The notes under the pieces: generated by a model | Told to the model about the DNA's origin: nothing | The model's input: the letters and a program-made list of their open reading frames with translations, nothing else | Database searches by the model: none | Position numbers and translations under genes: made by a program | Part shown: one piece after another, positions 8,353-15,935 of the stretch | Position numbering within the stretch: the first letter of the stretch is position 1 | Layout: the number at the start of each line of letters is the position of its first letter | From: Deltaproteobacteria bacterium | Lineage (GTDB): Bacteria > Desulfobacterota > Syntrophia > Syntrophales > Smithellaceae | Assembly (NCBI GenBank): GCA_009668925.1 | Contig: SBEK01000019.1 | Span: 1 to 30,879, forward strand | Length of the DNA: 30,879 nt | Reading direction: 5' to 3'

Positions 8353-8757
8353 ATGATTCAAAATAAAGTTGTCGTCCGTTATGCGGATAACCGTCTGCAA
8401 AAAGGTGTCACCGTTAATTTTTCCCCTGATCGGGAGATATTTCATTTGGGGCAGCCGGAATTGATAAATGCCGACAATCCGAAGGCCGTTCGGATCGCGG
8501 ATTTAAAGGCGATTTTTTTTGTGAAAGATTTTAACGGCAATCCGTATTTTGAAGAGAGGAAGAATTTTGATCCGGGCAAAGCCGTCTTTGGCCGCAAAAT
8601 CAAAGTAGTTTTTCAAGACGGCGAGCTGCTCGTGGGCAGCACCACCAGTTATCGGCGGGATCGGCCGGGTTTTTTCGTTATCCCGGCAGACCCGGAATCC
8701 AATATTGAGCGCTGCTTTGTGGTAGTCCGCGCAACCAAAGAAGTGCAGTTCATTTGA
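8353..8757 (+). CDS. Conserved hypothetical protein (DUF6982/PilZ-associated-like)
   Basis: Protein of 134 residues with no signal peptide or membrane span. It opens with KVVVRYADNRLQKGVTVNFSP and has further beta-rich segments (AVFGRKIKVVFQDGELLVGSTTSY; GFFVIPADPESNIERCFVV). I recall this pattern from small proteins of Desulfobacterota of unknown function; the domain number is from memory and uncertain. The alternating hydrophobic pattern suggests an all-beta fold. A GGAG ribosome-binding site lies 5 nt before ATG 8353. It sits 61 bp after the Nim-like gene and 32 bp before the next small gene. No catalytic motif is visible. Confidence 0.7.
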   Translation: MIQNKVVVRYADNRLQKGVTVNFSPDREIFHLGQPELINADNPKAVRIADLKAIFFVKDFNGNPYFEERKNFDPGKAVFGRKIKVVFQDGELLVGSTTSYRRDRPGFFVIPADPESNIERCFVVVRATKEVQFI

Positions 8758-8789
8758 CCGACGTCGACGGATAAGGAAAATTCGATCCC

Positions 8790-9113
8790 ATGCCTGTTTA
8801 TGTACAAATTTTTTTACTGATCCTGGCCTTTATTGTTTTTGTCTTCGGTGCGATGTACGTCACCGGACTGGGACTGAGACGGGTCTGTTTTAAAATCATT
8901 GCGGAACTGGAAGCCGCCGGGGCTGTGAAAGCGTCTAAAGCCGTCAAGCTGCAGGATGAGCGTAAGAATTTTTTTCGCGTGGGAACACGCAATTTGCGGC
9001 CCAAAGCGTTGGGCGTCCTTCTGGCCGATGGACTGGTCATCAAGGCCGGCGACGGCAGGTACTATCTGGACAAAGAAAAGCTTGCGGAAATGAAAAGCAA
9101 GGTCGGCTCGTAG
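8790..9113 (+). CDS. Small membrane-anchored protein of unknown function
   Basis: Protein of 107 residues. One N-terminal membrane span (about 5-30, rich in L, I, V and F) is followed by a basic cytoplasmic part of about 75 residues predicted to be helical. The final portion (LGVLLADGLVIKAGDGRYYLDKEKL) resembles the wing of a winged-helix fold, but the similarity is too weak to name. AAGGA lies upstream of ATG 8790. Probably co-transcribed with the preceding gene. A weak inverted repeat near 9150-9172 may end both this transcript and the convergent one. Confidence 0.65.
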   Translation: MPVYVQIFLLILAFIVFVFGAMYVTGLGLRRVCFKIIAELEAAGAVKASKAVKLQDERKNFFRVGTRNLRPKALGVLLADGLVIKAGDGRYYLDKEKLAEMKSKVGS

Positions 9114-9170
9114 TCACGAACATTCCCTTCCCGCATTAAAGATGAAAGGCAAAGGGTTTCTTCAATCCCT

Positions 9171-9533
9171 TTATCGGATCGTCAGCGCCGACATCACGTC
9201 CAGAATGCCGTCGGCGGTGAAAAAATACAATTCATGCGCGGCGACCTGCTGGCTTTTATCCACCGATTCCCTGAGCACCGGAATAATTTCGATGGCTGTA
9301 ATATCCGCCCATTTGTTGTCCACGTTGATGCGGACAACGGCCCCTTCAGCGTTTGTTTCATGAAGGATTTTGTAGGAGCTTAACACCCGGACGACAAAGT
9401 CATTTTTTTGTTTGGTCACATACGCCGCCCTTTGTTGCAGCGCGCGGATCTTGCCGTATTCCTGAGCCTGCGCCGGCGGTAAAAAGGAAAACAGCAGCAC
9501 CGCGGCAAAGCACGTGATAAAGATTTTTTTCAT
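9171..9533 (-). CDS. Small secreted protein of unknown function
   Basis: Protein of 120 residues with a clear Sec signal peptide (KKIF followed by a hydrophobic core, cleavage after AQAQ near residue 24). The mature part of about 96 residues has no cysteines or known motif; it contains a helix-like start and a beta-like IRTVRINVDN-type region (actual VVRINVDNKWADITAIEIIPV). GAGAGGAG is a good ribosome-binding site 5-7 nt before ATG 9533. It is convergent with the small membrane gene and divergent from the acyl-CoA dehydrogenase. I do not recognise the family. Confidence 0.65.
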   Translation of the reverse strand: MKKIFITCFAAVLLFSFLPPAQAQEYGKIRALQQRAAYVTKQKNDFVVRVLSSYKILHETNAEGAVVRINVDNKWADITAIEIIPVLRESVDKSQQVAAHELYFFTADGILDVMSALTIR

Positions 9534-9579
9534 GCGATCTCCTCTCGTTGCGAAAGTATGTCAATTCAATACAATGTGA

Positions 9580-9608
9580 TTGACTTTACCGCTTCTTTTT
9601 TCTATATG
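9580..9608 (+). promoter_or_regulatory. Candidate sigma70-type promoter for the acd-etfBA run
   Basis: TTGACT (9580-9585), a 17-bp spacer and TATATG (9603-9608) lie about 75 bp before the acyl-CoA dehydrogenase start. The -35 box is 5/6 and the -10 box 4/6 to consensus. The surrounding DNA is AT-rich compared with the genes. Confidence 0.42.
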
Positions 9609-9683
9609 CCAGATGAAAATTCATAGGGGTATCAGAAATCAACGGGCGAGGCGTGTTCGTTCCGAGAATTCCGGGAGTGGATT

Positions 9684-10835
9684 TTGCAATTTAATCCGTG
9701 CATGAAACATAAACTGATCCGGGCCTCCGCGCGGCACTTTGCCGAAACGGAACTGGCGCCCATTGCGTCCGAAATTGACCAGCGGAGAATTTTTCCGCGC
9801 GACGTCATTGCCAAGATGCGGGATCTGAACTATTTCGGCCTGCAGGTGCCCAAGGCTTACGGCGGTGCGGCGATGGATTCCATCAGCACCGCGATTGTGG
9901 TCGAAGAGCTTTCCCGTGTCTGCGCGGCGGTCGGCTTGTGCGTGACGGTTCATAACGGGGTAGCCGTCTATCCCTTTCTGCAATTTGCCGATAAACGCCA
10001 GAAAGATAAATATCTTCCGCAATTGGCCGCGGGGGACGTCATCGGTGCGTTCAGCCTGACCGAAGCCAATGCCGGGTCCGATGCCGGCAGCGTGGAAACG
10101 ACCGCCACCCGAAGCGGGGCGGATTACGTTTTGAACGGAACGAAAATTTTTGTGACCAACGGCGGCGTCTGCGGTGTCGCGCTTATTTTCGCGTTGACCT
10201 CGTCGCCGGAGAACAAGCTCCAAAGCAGTGTTTTTATTGTGGAGAGCAAATTTCCCGGATTTCTGCGCGGAGAACTGGAAGACTTGTGCGGCATGCGCGC
10301 TAATCCTGTATCGTCTTTGTTTTTCGAAGATTGCCGCGTCCCCGGCGAAAATCTTCTGGGAAAGCTGGGCGACGGCATGAAGATCGGACTGGCGACGCTG
10401 GACAACGGCCGGATCGGCGTCGCGGCCCAGGCCCTGGGCATTGCTCAAGGCGCCATGGAAGCGGCGGTGAAATATGCCAAGGAACGGCAGCAATTCAAAA
10501 AACCCATCGCCTCCCAGCAGACCATTCAAAATTATATCGCCGATATGGCAACGGAAATTATGGCCGCGCGCCTTTTGCTTTACCGCGCCTGCGAACTCAA
10601 GGACGCGGGAGCGCCTTTTGGCTGCGAAGCGTCGATGGCCAAGCTTTACTGCAGCACCGTGGCCTCGAAAGTAACGTCACTGGCCGTCCAGATCCACGGC
10701 GGTTACGGGTACAGCAAGGAGTATGACGTGGAGCGCTATTTCCGCGACGCCAAGGTGACGGAAATTTATGAAGGCACCAGTGAAATCCAGCGGGTGGTGA
10801 TTGCCCGCACGATCCTGTCCCAGCCGATTTTGTGA
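9684..10835 (+). CDS. Acyl-CoA dehydrogenase
   Basis: FAD enzyme of 383 residues that desaturates an acyl-CoA at C2-C3 and passes electrons to ETF. It shows the family's three-part fold: N-terminal helices, a middle beta domain (GAFSLTEANAGSDAGS, ATRSGADYVLNGTKIFVTNGG) and C-terminal helices with RQQFKKPIASQQTIQNYIADM and QIHGGYGYSKEYDVERYFRDAK. The catalytic base is the Glu in YEGTSEIQR. The start is TTG 9684: M-x-F-N followed by KHKLIRASARHFAETEL aligns with the usual N-terminus, although the GGAGTGG ribosome-binding site is close; ATG 9702 is the alternative. etfB follows after 6 bp. Substrate chain length is not evident; both short-chain and branched-acyl substrates are possible. Confidence 0.93.
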   Translation: MQFNPCMKHKLIRASARHFAETELAPIASEIDQRRIFPRDVIAKMRDLNYFGLQVPKAYGGAAMDSISTAIVVEELSRVCAAVGLCVTVHNGVAVYPFLQFADKRQKDKYLPQLAAGDVIGAFSLTEANAGSDAGSVETTATRSGADYVLNGTKIFVTNGGVCGVALIFALTSSPENKLQSSVFIVESKFPGFLRGELEDLCGMRANPVSSLFFEDCRVPGENLLGKLGDGMKIGLATLDNGRIGVAAQALGIAQGAMEAAVKYAKERQQFKKPIASQQTIQNYIADMATEIMAARLLLYRACELKDAGAPFGCEASMAKLYCSTVASKVTSLAVQIHGGYGYSKEYDVERYFRDAKVTEIYEGTSEIQRVVIARTILSQPIL

Positions 10836-10841
10836 GCCGTT

Positions 10842-11669
10842 ATGCTGAAGATTGTCGTATGCATTAAACAGGTCCCGATGGTGACCGAACTGCCCTGGGA
10901 TGAAAAAACCGGAACGCTGAGGCGTGATCTGGCTTCCGGAATGATGAATCCCGCCTGCAAGCACGCCGTGGAAGCAGCGCTTAAGATCAAGGAAGCGCAC
11001 GGGGCAGCCATCACCGTCCTGACCATGGGTCCCCCGGCTGCGGAAGAGGTTTTGCGCGAAGCGCTGGCGATGGGCGCGGATCGCGCCGCCTTAATTTGTG
11101 ATCGGATGCTTGCCGGGTCGGACACCTATGCCACGTCCTTCGTCCTTGCCGAAGCGATTAAAAAAGAGGTCCCGGCATACGATCTGATTCTATGCGGCGC
11201 CTACACATCCGACAGCGAAACCGCTCAGGTGGGACCGCAGCTGGCCGAAGAGCTGCATATTCCGGCGGCGGCTTATGCCGAGCAGGTCACCCTTTCCGGA
11301 CGAACGCTGCGCGTGCGCCGTCTGGTCGATAATTTTCGCGAAACGCTGGAAATGGAATTCCCCGCTCTGGTCACGGTTTCGATGGAGCAGTACGAACCGC
11401 GCTACGCATCTTTTGCGGGGCTTACCCGGGCGTTTGGCGAATCGGATATTGCCGTCCTGAATGCGCCGGCTTTGGGCATTACCGCCGCTGATCTCGCCGC
11501 GCACGGATCGCGCACCAGGGTGCGCAAAGTGTTTATCCGCAAGACGCAGAAGGAAAACGTCAGGATCACGGGGGCGGCGGCCAATGCCGCGGGGGAATTC
11601 CTGGACCGGTATCAGCGGACGATCGGCGCCGTCATCGGGAAGTCGATTGAAGCAAAAAAGCAGGTTTAA
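10842..11669 (+). CDS. etfB: Electron transfer flavoprotein beta subunit
   Basis: Beta subunit of ETF, 275 residues, the AMP- or second-FAD-binding partner of EtfA. Visible family features are the start KIVVCIKQVP, the block ALKIKEAHGAAITVLTMGP, EALAMGADRAALI, and the CGAYTSDSETAQVGPQLAEEL segment with GPQLAE, followed by the beta-loop region. It sits between the acyl-CoA dehydrogenase (6-bp gap) and etfA (22-bp gap). Whether the pair is a classical or an electron-bifurcating ETF cannot be decided by eye, though the anaerobic setting makes bifurcation a fair question. Confidence 0.92.
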   Translation: MLKIVVCIKQVPMVTELPWDEKTGTLRRDLASGMMNPACKHAVEAALKIKEAHGAAITVLTMGPPAAEEVLREALAMGADRAALICDRMLAGSDTYATSFVLAEAIKKEVPAYDLILCGAYTSDSETAQVGPQLAEELHIPAAAYAEQVTLSGRTLRVRRLVDNFRETLEMEFPALVTVSMEQYEPRYASFAGLTRAFGESDIAVLNAPALGITAADLAAHGSRTRVRKVFIRKTQKENVRITGAAANAAGEFLDRYQRTIGAVIGKSIEAKKQV

Positions 11670-11691
11670 GTTACGCTGGACGGACGGACAA

Positions 11692-12693
11692 ATGAAGAAG
11701 TCACAAAAAAGCATCTGGGTATTCGGCGATTACCGCAATTATTATCAGAATCGCGTCACGCTGCAGCTCATTTCCAAAGCGGTCGACCTGGCGCGGGTGA
11801 TTGACGCGGAAGTCTGTGCGGTCGTTGTCGGCCATGAAATCGAAGAATGGATCATGGAGTATACGGCGCACGGTGCGGACCGCATCCTGGCGATCGACCA
11901 TCCTTCCTTAACCAGTTACAGCACGGAGCACTATCTGGCGCTCATGGAGCGGCTCGCGGGCGAGAGAGACCCGGATATCATTTTAATCGGCGCGACGGAT
12001 TTCGGACGCGAGTTTGCGCCCCGCCTGGCGAAGCGTCTGCAAACCGGCCTGTCCGCGGATTGCGTCGGCCTCGACGTCACACCCGACGGACTGCTCGTGC
12101 AAATCGCGCCGTCTTTCGGCGGCAACATGCTGGCGGAAATCGTCACGGAAAAGCATCGGCCGCAGATGGCGACCGTGCGCCCGGGCACCTTCAAGGAAAT
12201 TCCGCACAATTACGATCGTACGGCCGTTGTAGAGCGCCTGCCGCTGCCGCCGCATCTGCCCGCTTCGGGCGTTCGGGTGGTCGAGTATGAACGTGCGGCG
12301 CGGCGGGAGCACACGATTGAAAACGCAACGGTCATTGTCTGCGGCGGACGCGGCATGGGCAATAAAAACAATTTCAAAAAACTTGATGAACTGGCCCGGC
12401 TTCTGGGCGGGGACGTCGGCGCGACGCGGCCGGTGGTTTATGCCGGATGGGCCAATCACGAGGCCCTGGTCGGGCAGGCGGGGAAGCACATCAAACCCCG
12501 AATTCTCTTTTCCTTCGGCATCAGCGGCGCCATTCAGCATACGGCGGGTTTGGGGGAAGCCAACTTCATCGTCGCGGTCAACAAAAATCCCCAGGCCACG
12601 ATGATGAAAATGGCCGACGTGGCCATCACGGCGGATGCCGGCGATCTGTTGAACCACCTGATTAAAGAACTCAAGAAGCGCATTCGGGAGTAA
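11692..12693 (+). CDS. etfA: Electron transfer flavoprotein alpha subunit
   Basis: Alpha subunit of ETF, 333 residues from ATG 11692. The N-terminal domain (SIWVFGDYRN, HGADRILAIDHP, ATDFGREFAPRLAKRLQTGLSADCV) pairs with EtfB. The C-terminal FAD-binding domain has CGGRGMGNKNNFKKLDELA, GATRPVVYAGW, QAGKHIKPRILFSFGISGAIQH and VAVNKNPQATMMKMAD, all standard. The reading frame stays open upstream into etfB, but ATG 11692 with GGACGGA just before it gives the expected N-terminus. It accepts electrons from the adjacent acyl-CoA dehydrogenase by family logic. No ETF:quinone oxidoreductase gene is in the window. Confidence 0.92.
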   Translation: MKKSQKSIWVFGDYRNYYQNRVTLQLISKAVDLARVIDAEVCAVVVGHEIEEWIMEYTAHGADRILAIDHPSLTSYSTEHYLALMERLAGERDPDIILIGATDFGREFAPRLAKRLQTGLSADCVGLDVTPDGLLVQIAPSFGGNMLAEIVTEKHRPQMATVRPGTFKEIPHNYDRTAVVERLPLPPHLPASGVRVVEYERAARREHTIENATVIVCGGRGMGNKNNFKKLDELARLLGGDVGATRPVVYAGWANHEALVGQAGKHIKPRILFSFGISGAIQHTAGLGEANFIVAVNKNPQATMMKMADVAITADAGDLLNHLIKELKKRIRE

Positions 12694-12719
12694 TTCCGAC
12701 CCCTCGTCCGGAGGTTATC

Positions 12720-13130
12720 ATGAACGATTTTCAAAACGTGTTATACGCGATTGATCTGGATGATGAGCATATCACGTCCATTGTCGATGCCGTGGAATTC
12801 GCGAAGCGGTTCCGAAGCCGCATTCATTTTTTGTACGTCAATGACCTAGAAGCCGGGTACCGTCATCCGACCGACCGGGAAGACGCTGTCGCGCTGAAAG
12901 TCAGGGAAACCGTGCCTGCGGATTTCCTCAAAGATATGGACATCGTTTATGCGAGTTCCAAAGGAACCACGGCGGATGAAATCGTCAGGTATGTCCGGGA
13001 ACATTCCATCGACTTGCTGATCGTCGGACACAGGCATCGCAGCAAAATTTATTCATCCCTGTTTGACAGCACCGATGTCAACATCATCGACTTGGCGCTT
13101 CTACCGATTTTGGTGATTCCGGAAAAGTAA
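12720..13130 (+). CDS. Universal stress protein (UspA family)
   Basis: Protein of 136 residues with the Usp alpha/beta fold: NVLYAIDLDDEHITSIVDAVEFAKRF at the start, the second strand HFLYVND, and the C-terminal DLLIVGHRHRS and LPILVIPEK strands. The usual nucleotide-binding GxxGx(9)G(S/T) loop reads GHRHRSKIYSSLFDST, so two of the three glycines are lost (His and Asp). This suggests a non-ATP-binding Usp. A GGAGG-type site lies before ATG 12720. It follows etfA by 26 bp and may be co-transcribed. Confidence 0.88.
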   Translation: MNDFQNVLYAIDLDDEHITSIVDAVEFAKRFRSRIHFLYVNDLEAGYRHPTDREDAVALKVRETVPADFLKDMDIVYASSKGTTADEIVRYVREHSIDLLIVGHRHRSKIYSSLFDSTDVNIIDLALLPILVIPEK

Positions 13131-13203
13131 TATAAGATTCTTGTTCTTAAAATCGGCTGGGGGAGTTCGTTTGCCCGCAGGCCGAATTTTCCAGAGGAGA
13201 ACC

Positions 13204-14262
13204 ATGGATATTTTAAGCAATGTATTTCTGGGGAATATGCTGCAAGACTGGCTCATTGCCATCGGCATCTTGATTGTTGTTTTTGCGGTATTGAAGGTGA
13301 TCCAGCGGACCGTTATACGCAAACTGGAACGGCTGGCCGCCTCGACGGAAAACCAAATTGATGATCTGCTGGTCAGCATGCTCAAGCAGACAAAATTTCT
13401 GATCCTGCTGGTGGCGTCCGCCTATGTTGCGTCTCATGCAGTGATGCTCAAGCCGTCCATCGCCGCCGTGTGGCAGAAAGTGGTCATTCTGATCCTGATC
13501 GTTCAAGGCGGACTGTGGGCCGGCGCCGGCATTTCCTTCGGACTCAAGCGCATGATTTCCAAACGGGCTGACCAGGACACCTCCAGTGCAACCACCATTA
13601 CCTTTCTGGGGTTTGTGGCCAGGCTCGTTTTATGGGTGATCGTCCTTCTCCTGGTCCTCGATAACCTGGGCGTCAACATCACCGGTCTGGTCGCGGGCCT
13701 GGGCATCGGTGGCATCGCCGTGGCACTCGCCGTGCAGAATATTTTGGGGGATCTGCTGGCGTCCCTGTCGATTGTCCTGGACAAGCCGTTCGTGATCGGC
13801 GACACGATCGTCATCGATAATCTCACGGGAACCATCGAGCACATCGGCCTGAAGACGACGCGTCTGCGCAGCATCGACGGAGAGGAACTGATTCTCGCCA
13901 ACAGCGACCTGTTGAAGAGCCGGATCCACAACTATAAAAGGATGCAGGAGAGGCGCGTGGTGCTCGCCTTCGGCGTCACCTATCAGACGCCTGCCGAAAA
14001 ACTCGTGAGGATTAATGAACTGGTGAAGGGGGTCATAGAGGCCCAGCCGCAGGCCCGTTTCGACCGTGTTCATTTCAAAGCGTTCGGCGACTCGGCGCTT
14101 AATTTCGAGGCGGTCTATTTCGTGACCGGTTCCGACTACCGGTTGCATATGGACCTTCAGCAAGCCATCCATTTGGAAATCTTCCGCCGTTTCCAGGAAG
14201 AGGGCGTTGAATTCGCGTATCCGACGCGTACCATCTACCTGCAGAAAGAAGAAAGGGAGTGA
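13204..14262 (+). CDS. Small-conductance mechanosensitive channel (MscS family)
   Basis: Inner-membrane channel of 352 residues that opens on membrane tension. Four or more hydrophobic spans occupy the first half. The pore-lining TM3 and start of the beta domain are clear: VAGLGIGGIAVALAVQNILG followed by DLLASLSIVLDKPFVIGDTI. The cytoplasmic vestibule domain includes GTIEHIGLKTTRLRSIDGE, LILANSDLL and YPTRTIYL at the end. The start is ATG 13204, which has an AGAGGAGA site 4-6 nt upstream; an earlier in-frame codon at 13141 lacks one. It is followed after 11 bp by an Na+/H+ antiporter gene, giving a small osmotic/ion module. Confidence 0.92.
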   Translation: MDILSNVFLGNMLQDWLIAIGILIVVFAVLKVIQRTVIRKLERLAASTENQIDDLLVSMLKQTKFLILLVASAYVASHAVMLKPSIAAVWQKVVILILIVQGGLWAGAGISFGLKRMISKRADQDTSSATTITFLGFVARLVLWVIVLLLVLDNLGVNITGLVAGLGIGGIAVALAVQNILGDLLASLSIVLDKPFVIGDTIVIDNLTGTIEHIGLKTTRLRSIDGEELILANSDLLKSRIHNYKRMQERRVVLAFGVTYQTPAEKLVRINELVKGVIEAQPQARFDRVHFKAFGDSALNFEAVYFVTGSDYRLHMDLQQAIHLEIFRRFQEEGVEFAYPTRTIYLQKEERE

Positions 14263-14273
14263 AATAAATTCGC

Positions 14274-15695
14274 ATGAAAAAAACCGGACTTTTTTTATAC
14301 GCGATCTTCGTTTCATCGCTGGCTCTTCCCGCGGTATGCTTCGCTGAGAAAGTGGTGGAAAATGTCGGAGCCGCTTTGCCCGTGTGGTCAATTCTCCCTT
14401 TCATCGGGATCCTGCTTTCCATCGCTTTGATGCCGCTCTTCACGCCGCATTTCTGGCACAGGCATTTTCCGAAGGTATCGGCGTTCTGGGCGATTGCACT
14501 GGCCGTCCCGTTTATCATGATCTTTGGTACTGTTGCCGTTTATGAAATCGCCCACATTTATATTATCGACTACATTCCTTTCATCATCCTGCTGTGGTCG
14601 CTGTTTACCATTTCCGGCGGCATATATGTGAAGGGAACCCTGAAAGGAACCCCGGCGGTTAATGCGGCGATCCTGCTCATCGGAACGCTTTTGGCTTCCG
14701 TTATCGGAACGACCGGCGCCTCTATGCTGATGATCCGGCCGATCTTGAGATCGAATGCCTGGCGGGTGCATAAGGCGCACACCGTTGTTTTCTTCATTTT
14801 TCTCGTCAGTAATATCGGCGGCGCGCTTACGCCGCTGGGCGACCCGCCTCTATTTTTGGGTTTCCTGCATGGCGTTCCCTTTTTTTGGACGCTTCACATT
14901 TTTCCGGAAATGGCTTTTGCCAGCGTGATCCTGCTTGCGCTTTATTTCGTGATGGACTCTTATTACTACAAAAAAGAGAATAGGATCGCGGTTCCGAAGG
15001 CGGCGGAGCCTCTGCGCATTGACGGCGCACAGAATTTTCTTTTTCTGGCGGGCATCGTTGCGGCGGTGCTGATGAGCGGAACGGTCAAAATGGGCGAGGT
15101 CAGCATCTTCGGCATCCACCAAACCATAGAGAATCTGGTCAAAGACGGGGTCCTGATCGTAATGGGTGTTTTATCTCTCATCTTTACGTCCCGCACGGTC
15201 CGCAAGGATAACGACTTCAGCTGGGCGCCCATTCTGGAAGTCGCCTATCTTTTTGCCGGTATTTTCATGACGATCATCCCCGCGCTGGCCATTTTGAAAG
15301 CGGGTGAACATGGAGCGCTGGCCTGGCTAATCAAATCCGTAGATACTCCCGCCCACTATTTCTGGGCGGCGGGATCACTGTCGAGCTTTCTCGATAACGC
15401 TCCCACCTATCTGACCTTCTTTAACAGCGCCCTGGGCAAGTTCTATCCGGGCGTACCGGAAGTCGAGGCTGTGGCCTCACTCATCGTTGAAAAGGTCCCC
15501 TATCTAGCGGCGATCTCGGCGGGTGCGGTTTTCATGGGCGCCAATTCCTATATCGGCAATGCGCCCAATTTCATGGTCAAGTCGATAGCGGAAGAGGCCG
15601 GTGTAAAAATGCCGAGCTTCTTCGGTTACATGTTTAAGTATTCGATTCCGATCTTGGTGGTTTTGTTTATTGCCATGACGTTCATTTTCTTTTAG
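14274..15695 (+). CDS. NhaD-type sodium:proton antiporter (ArsB/NhaD superfamily)
   Basis: Polytopic membrane protein of 473 residues from the ion transporter superfamily that includes NhaD and citrate carriers. It begins with a cleavable-looking signal segment (KKTGLFLYAIFVSSLALPAVCFA). Signature motifs are NIGGALTPLGDPPLFLGFL (near 184-202), SSFLDNAPTYLTFFN (near 375) and GANSYIGNAPNFMVKSIAEEAG (near 423), which match the conserved GDxP and DNAP/GNAP ion-binding loops. It starts 11 bp after mscS, so the two are probably translated from one mRNA. The likely role is Na+ extrusion coupled to proton entry; transport of organic acid is the main alternative. Confidence 0.88.
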   Translation: MKKTGLFLYAIFVSSLALPAVCFAEKVVENVGAALPVWSILPFIGILLSIALMPLFTPHFWHRHFPKVSAFWAIALAVPFIMIFGTVAVYEIAHIYIIDYIPFIILLWSLFTISGGIYVKGTLKGTPAVNAAILLIGTLLASVIGTTGASMLMIRPILRSNAWRVHKAHTVVFFIFLVSNIGGALTPLGDPPLFLGFLHGVPFFWTLHIFPEMAFASVILLALYFVMDSYYYKKENRIAVPKAAEPLRIDGAQNFLFLAGIVAAVLMSGTVKMGEVSIFGIHQTIENLVKDGVLIVMGVLSLIFTSRTVRKDNDFSWAPILEVAYLFAGIFMTIIPALAILKAGEHGALAWLIKSVDTPAHYFWAAGSLSSFLDNAPTYLTFFNSALGKFYPGVPEVEAVASLIVEKVPYLAAISAGAVFMGANSYIGNAPNFMVKSIAEEAGVKMPSFFGYMFKYSIPILVVLFIAMTFIFF

Positions 15696-15724
15696 CGCTT
15701 ACAAAGACTTTTGGCGTGTTTTTT
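15696..15724 (+). terminator. Candidate terminator after the antiporter gene
   Basis: Directly after the stop codon, CGC-TTA-CAAAG / CTTTTG-GCG forms an imperfect hairpin (15696-15715), followed by TG and six Ts (15719-15724). The stem is short, so the call is tentative. Confidence 0.38.
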
Positions 15725-15935
15725 GAGGGCGAGCGTGACCGTTAACGGCATCCAGCTGGTGATACATCTATTAATTAATGAATCCGGAAGGATAGGTAAA
15801 AATAAATATCTCTTGCCGACAGGGTGAAAAGCAGATAAGGTTAATCAACTTTGCTTTTAGGTGCTGCCGTAGTGTATCTTAAAGTACACCACCGCCTGAG
15901 ATGACGAAGTGGCAACGAATACGGAGGACAGAAAT
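15725..15935 (+). other. AT-rich leader of fdhE with a palindrome
   Basis: This 211-bp gap before fdhE is richer in A and T than the genes. It contains an interrupted palindrome GTGTA-N8-TACAC at 15872-15889, about 45 bp before the start codon, and the small palindrome CCGTTAACGG near 15740. I compared it by eye with TPP, c-di-GMP-I and fluoride riboswitch patterns and did not find a match. It may hold the fdhE promoter and an operator. Confidence 0.35.

Noticed and set aside
9639..10529. 296-codon minus-strand ORF within the acyl-CoA dehydrogenase gene
   Set aside because: It is the antisense shadow of a gene with all family motifs.
11461..11691. Upstream extension of the etfA frame into etfB
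   Set aside because: The extension is arginine/serine-rich and out of frame with etfB; ATG 11692 has a ribosome-binding site and gives the normal EtfA N-terminus.
15725..15935. Possible riboswitch (TPP-like CTGAGAT, c-di-GMP-I or fluoride type) before fdhE
   Set aside because: Only short fragments match by eye; conserved partner elements of these classes are missing.
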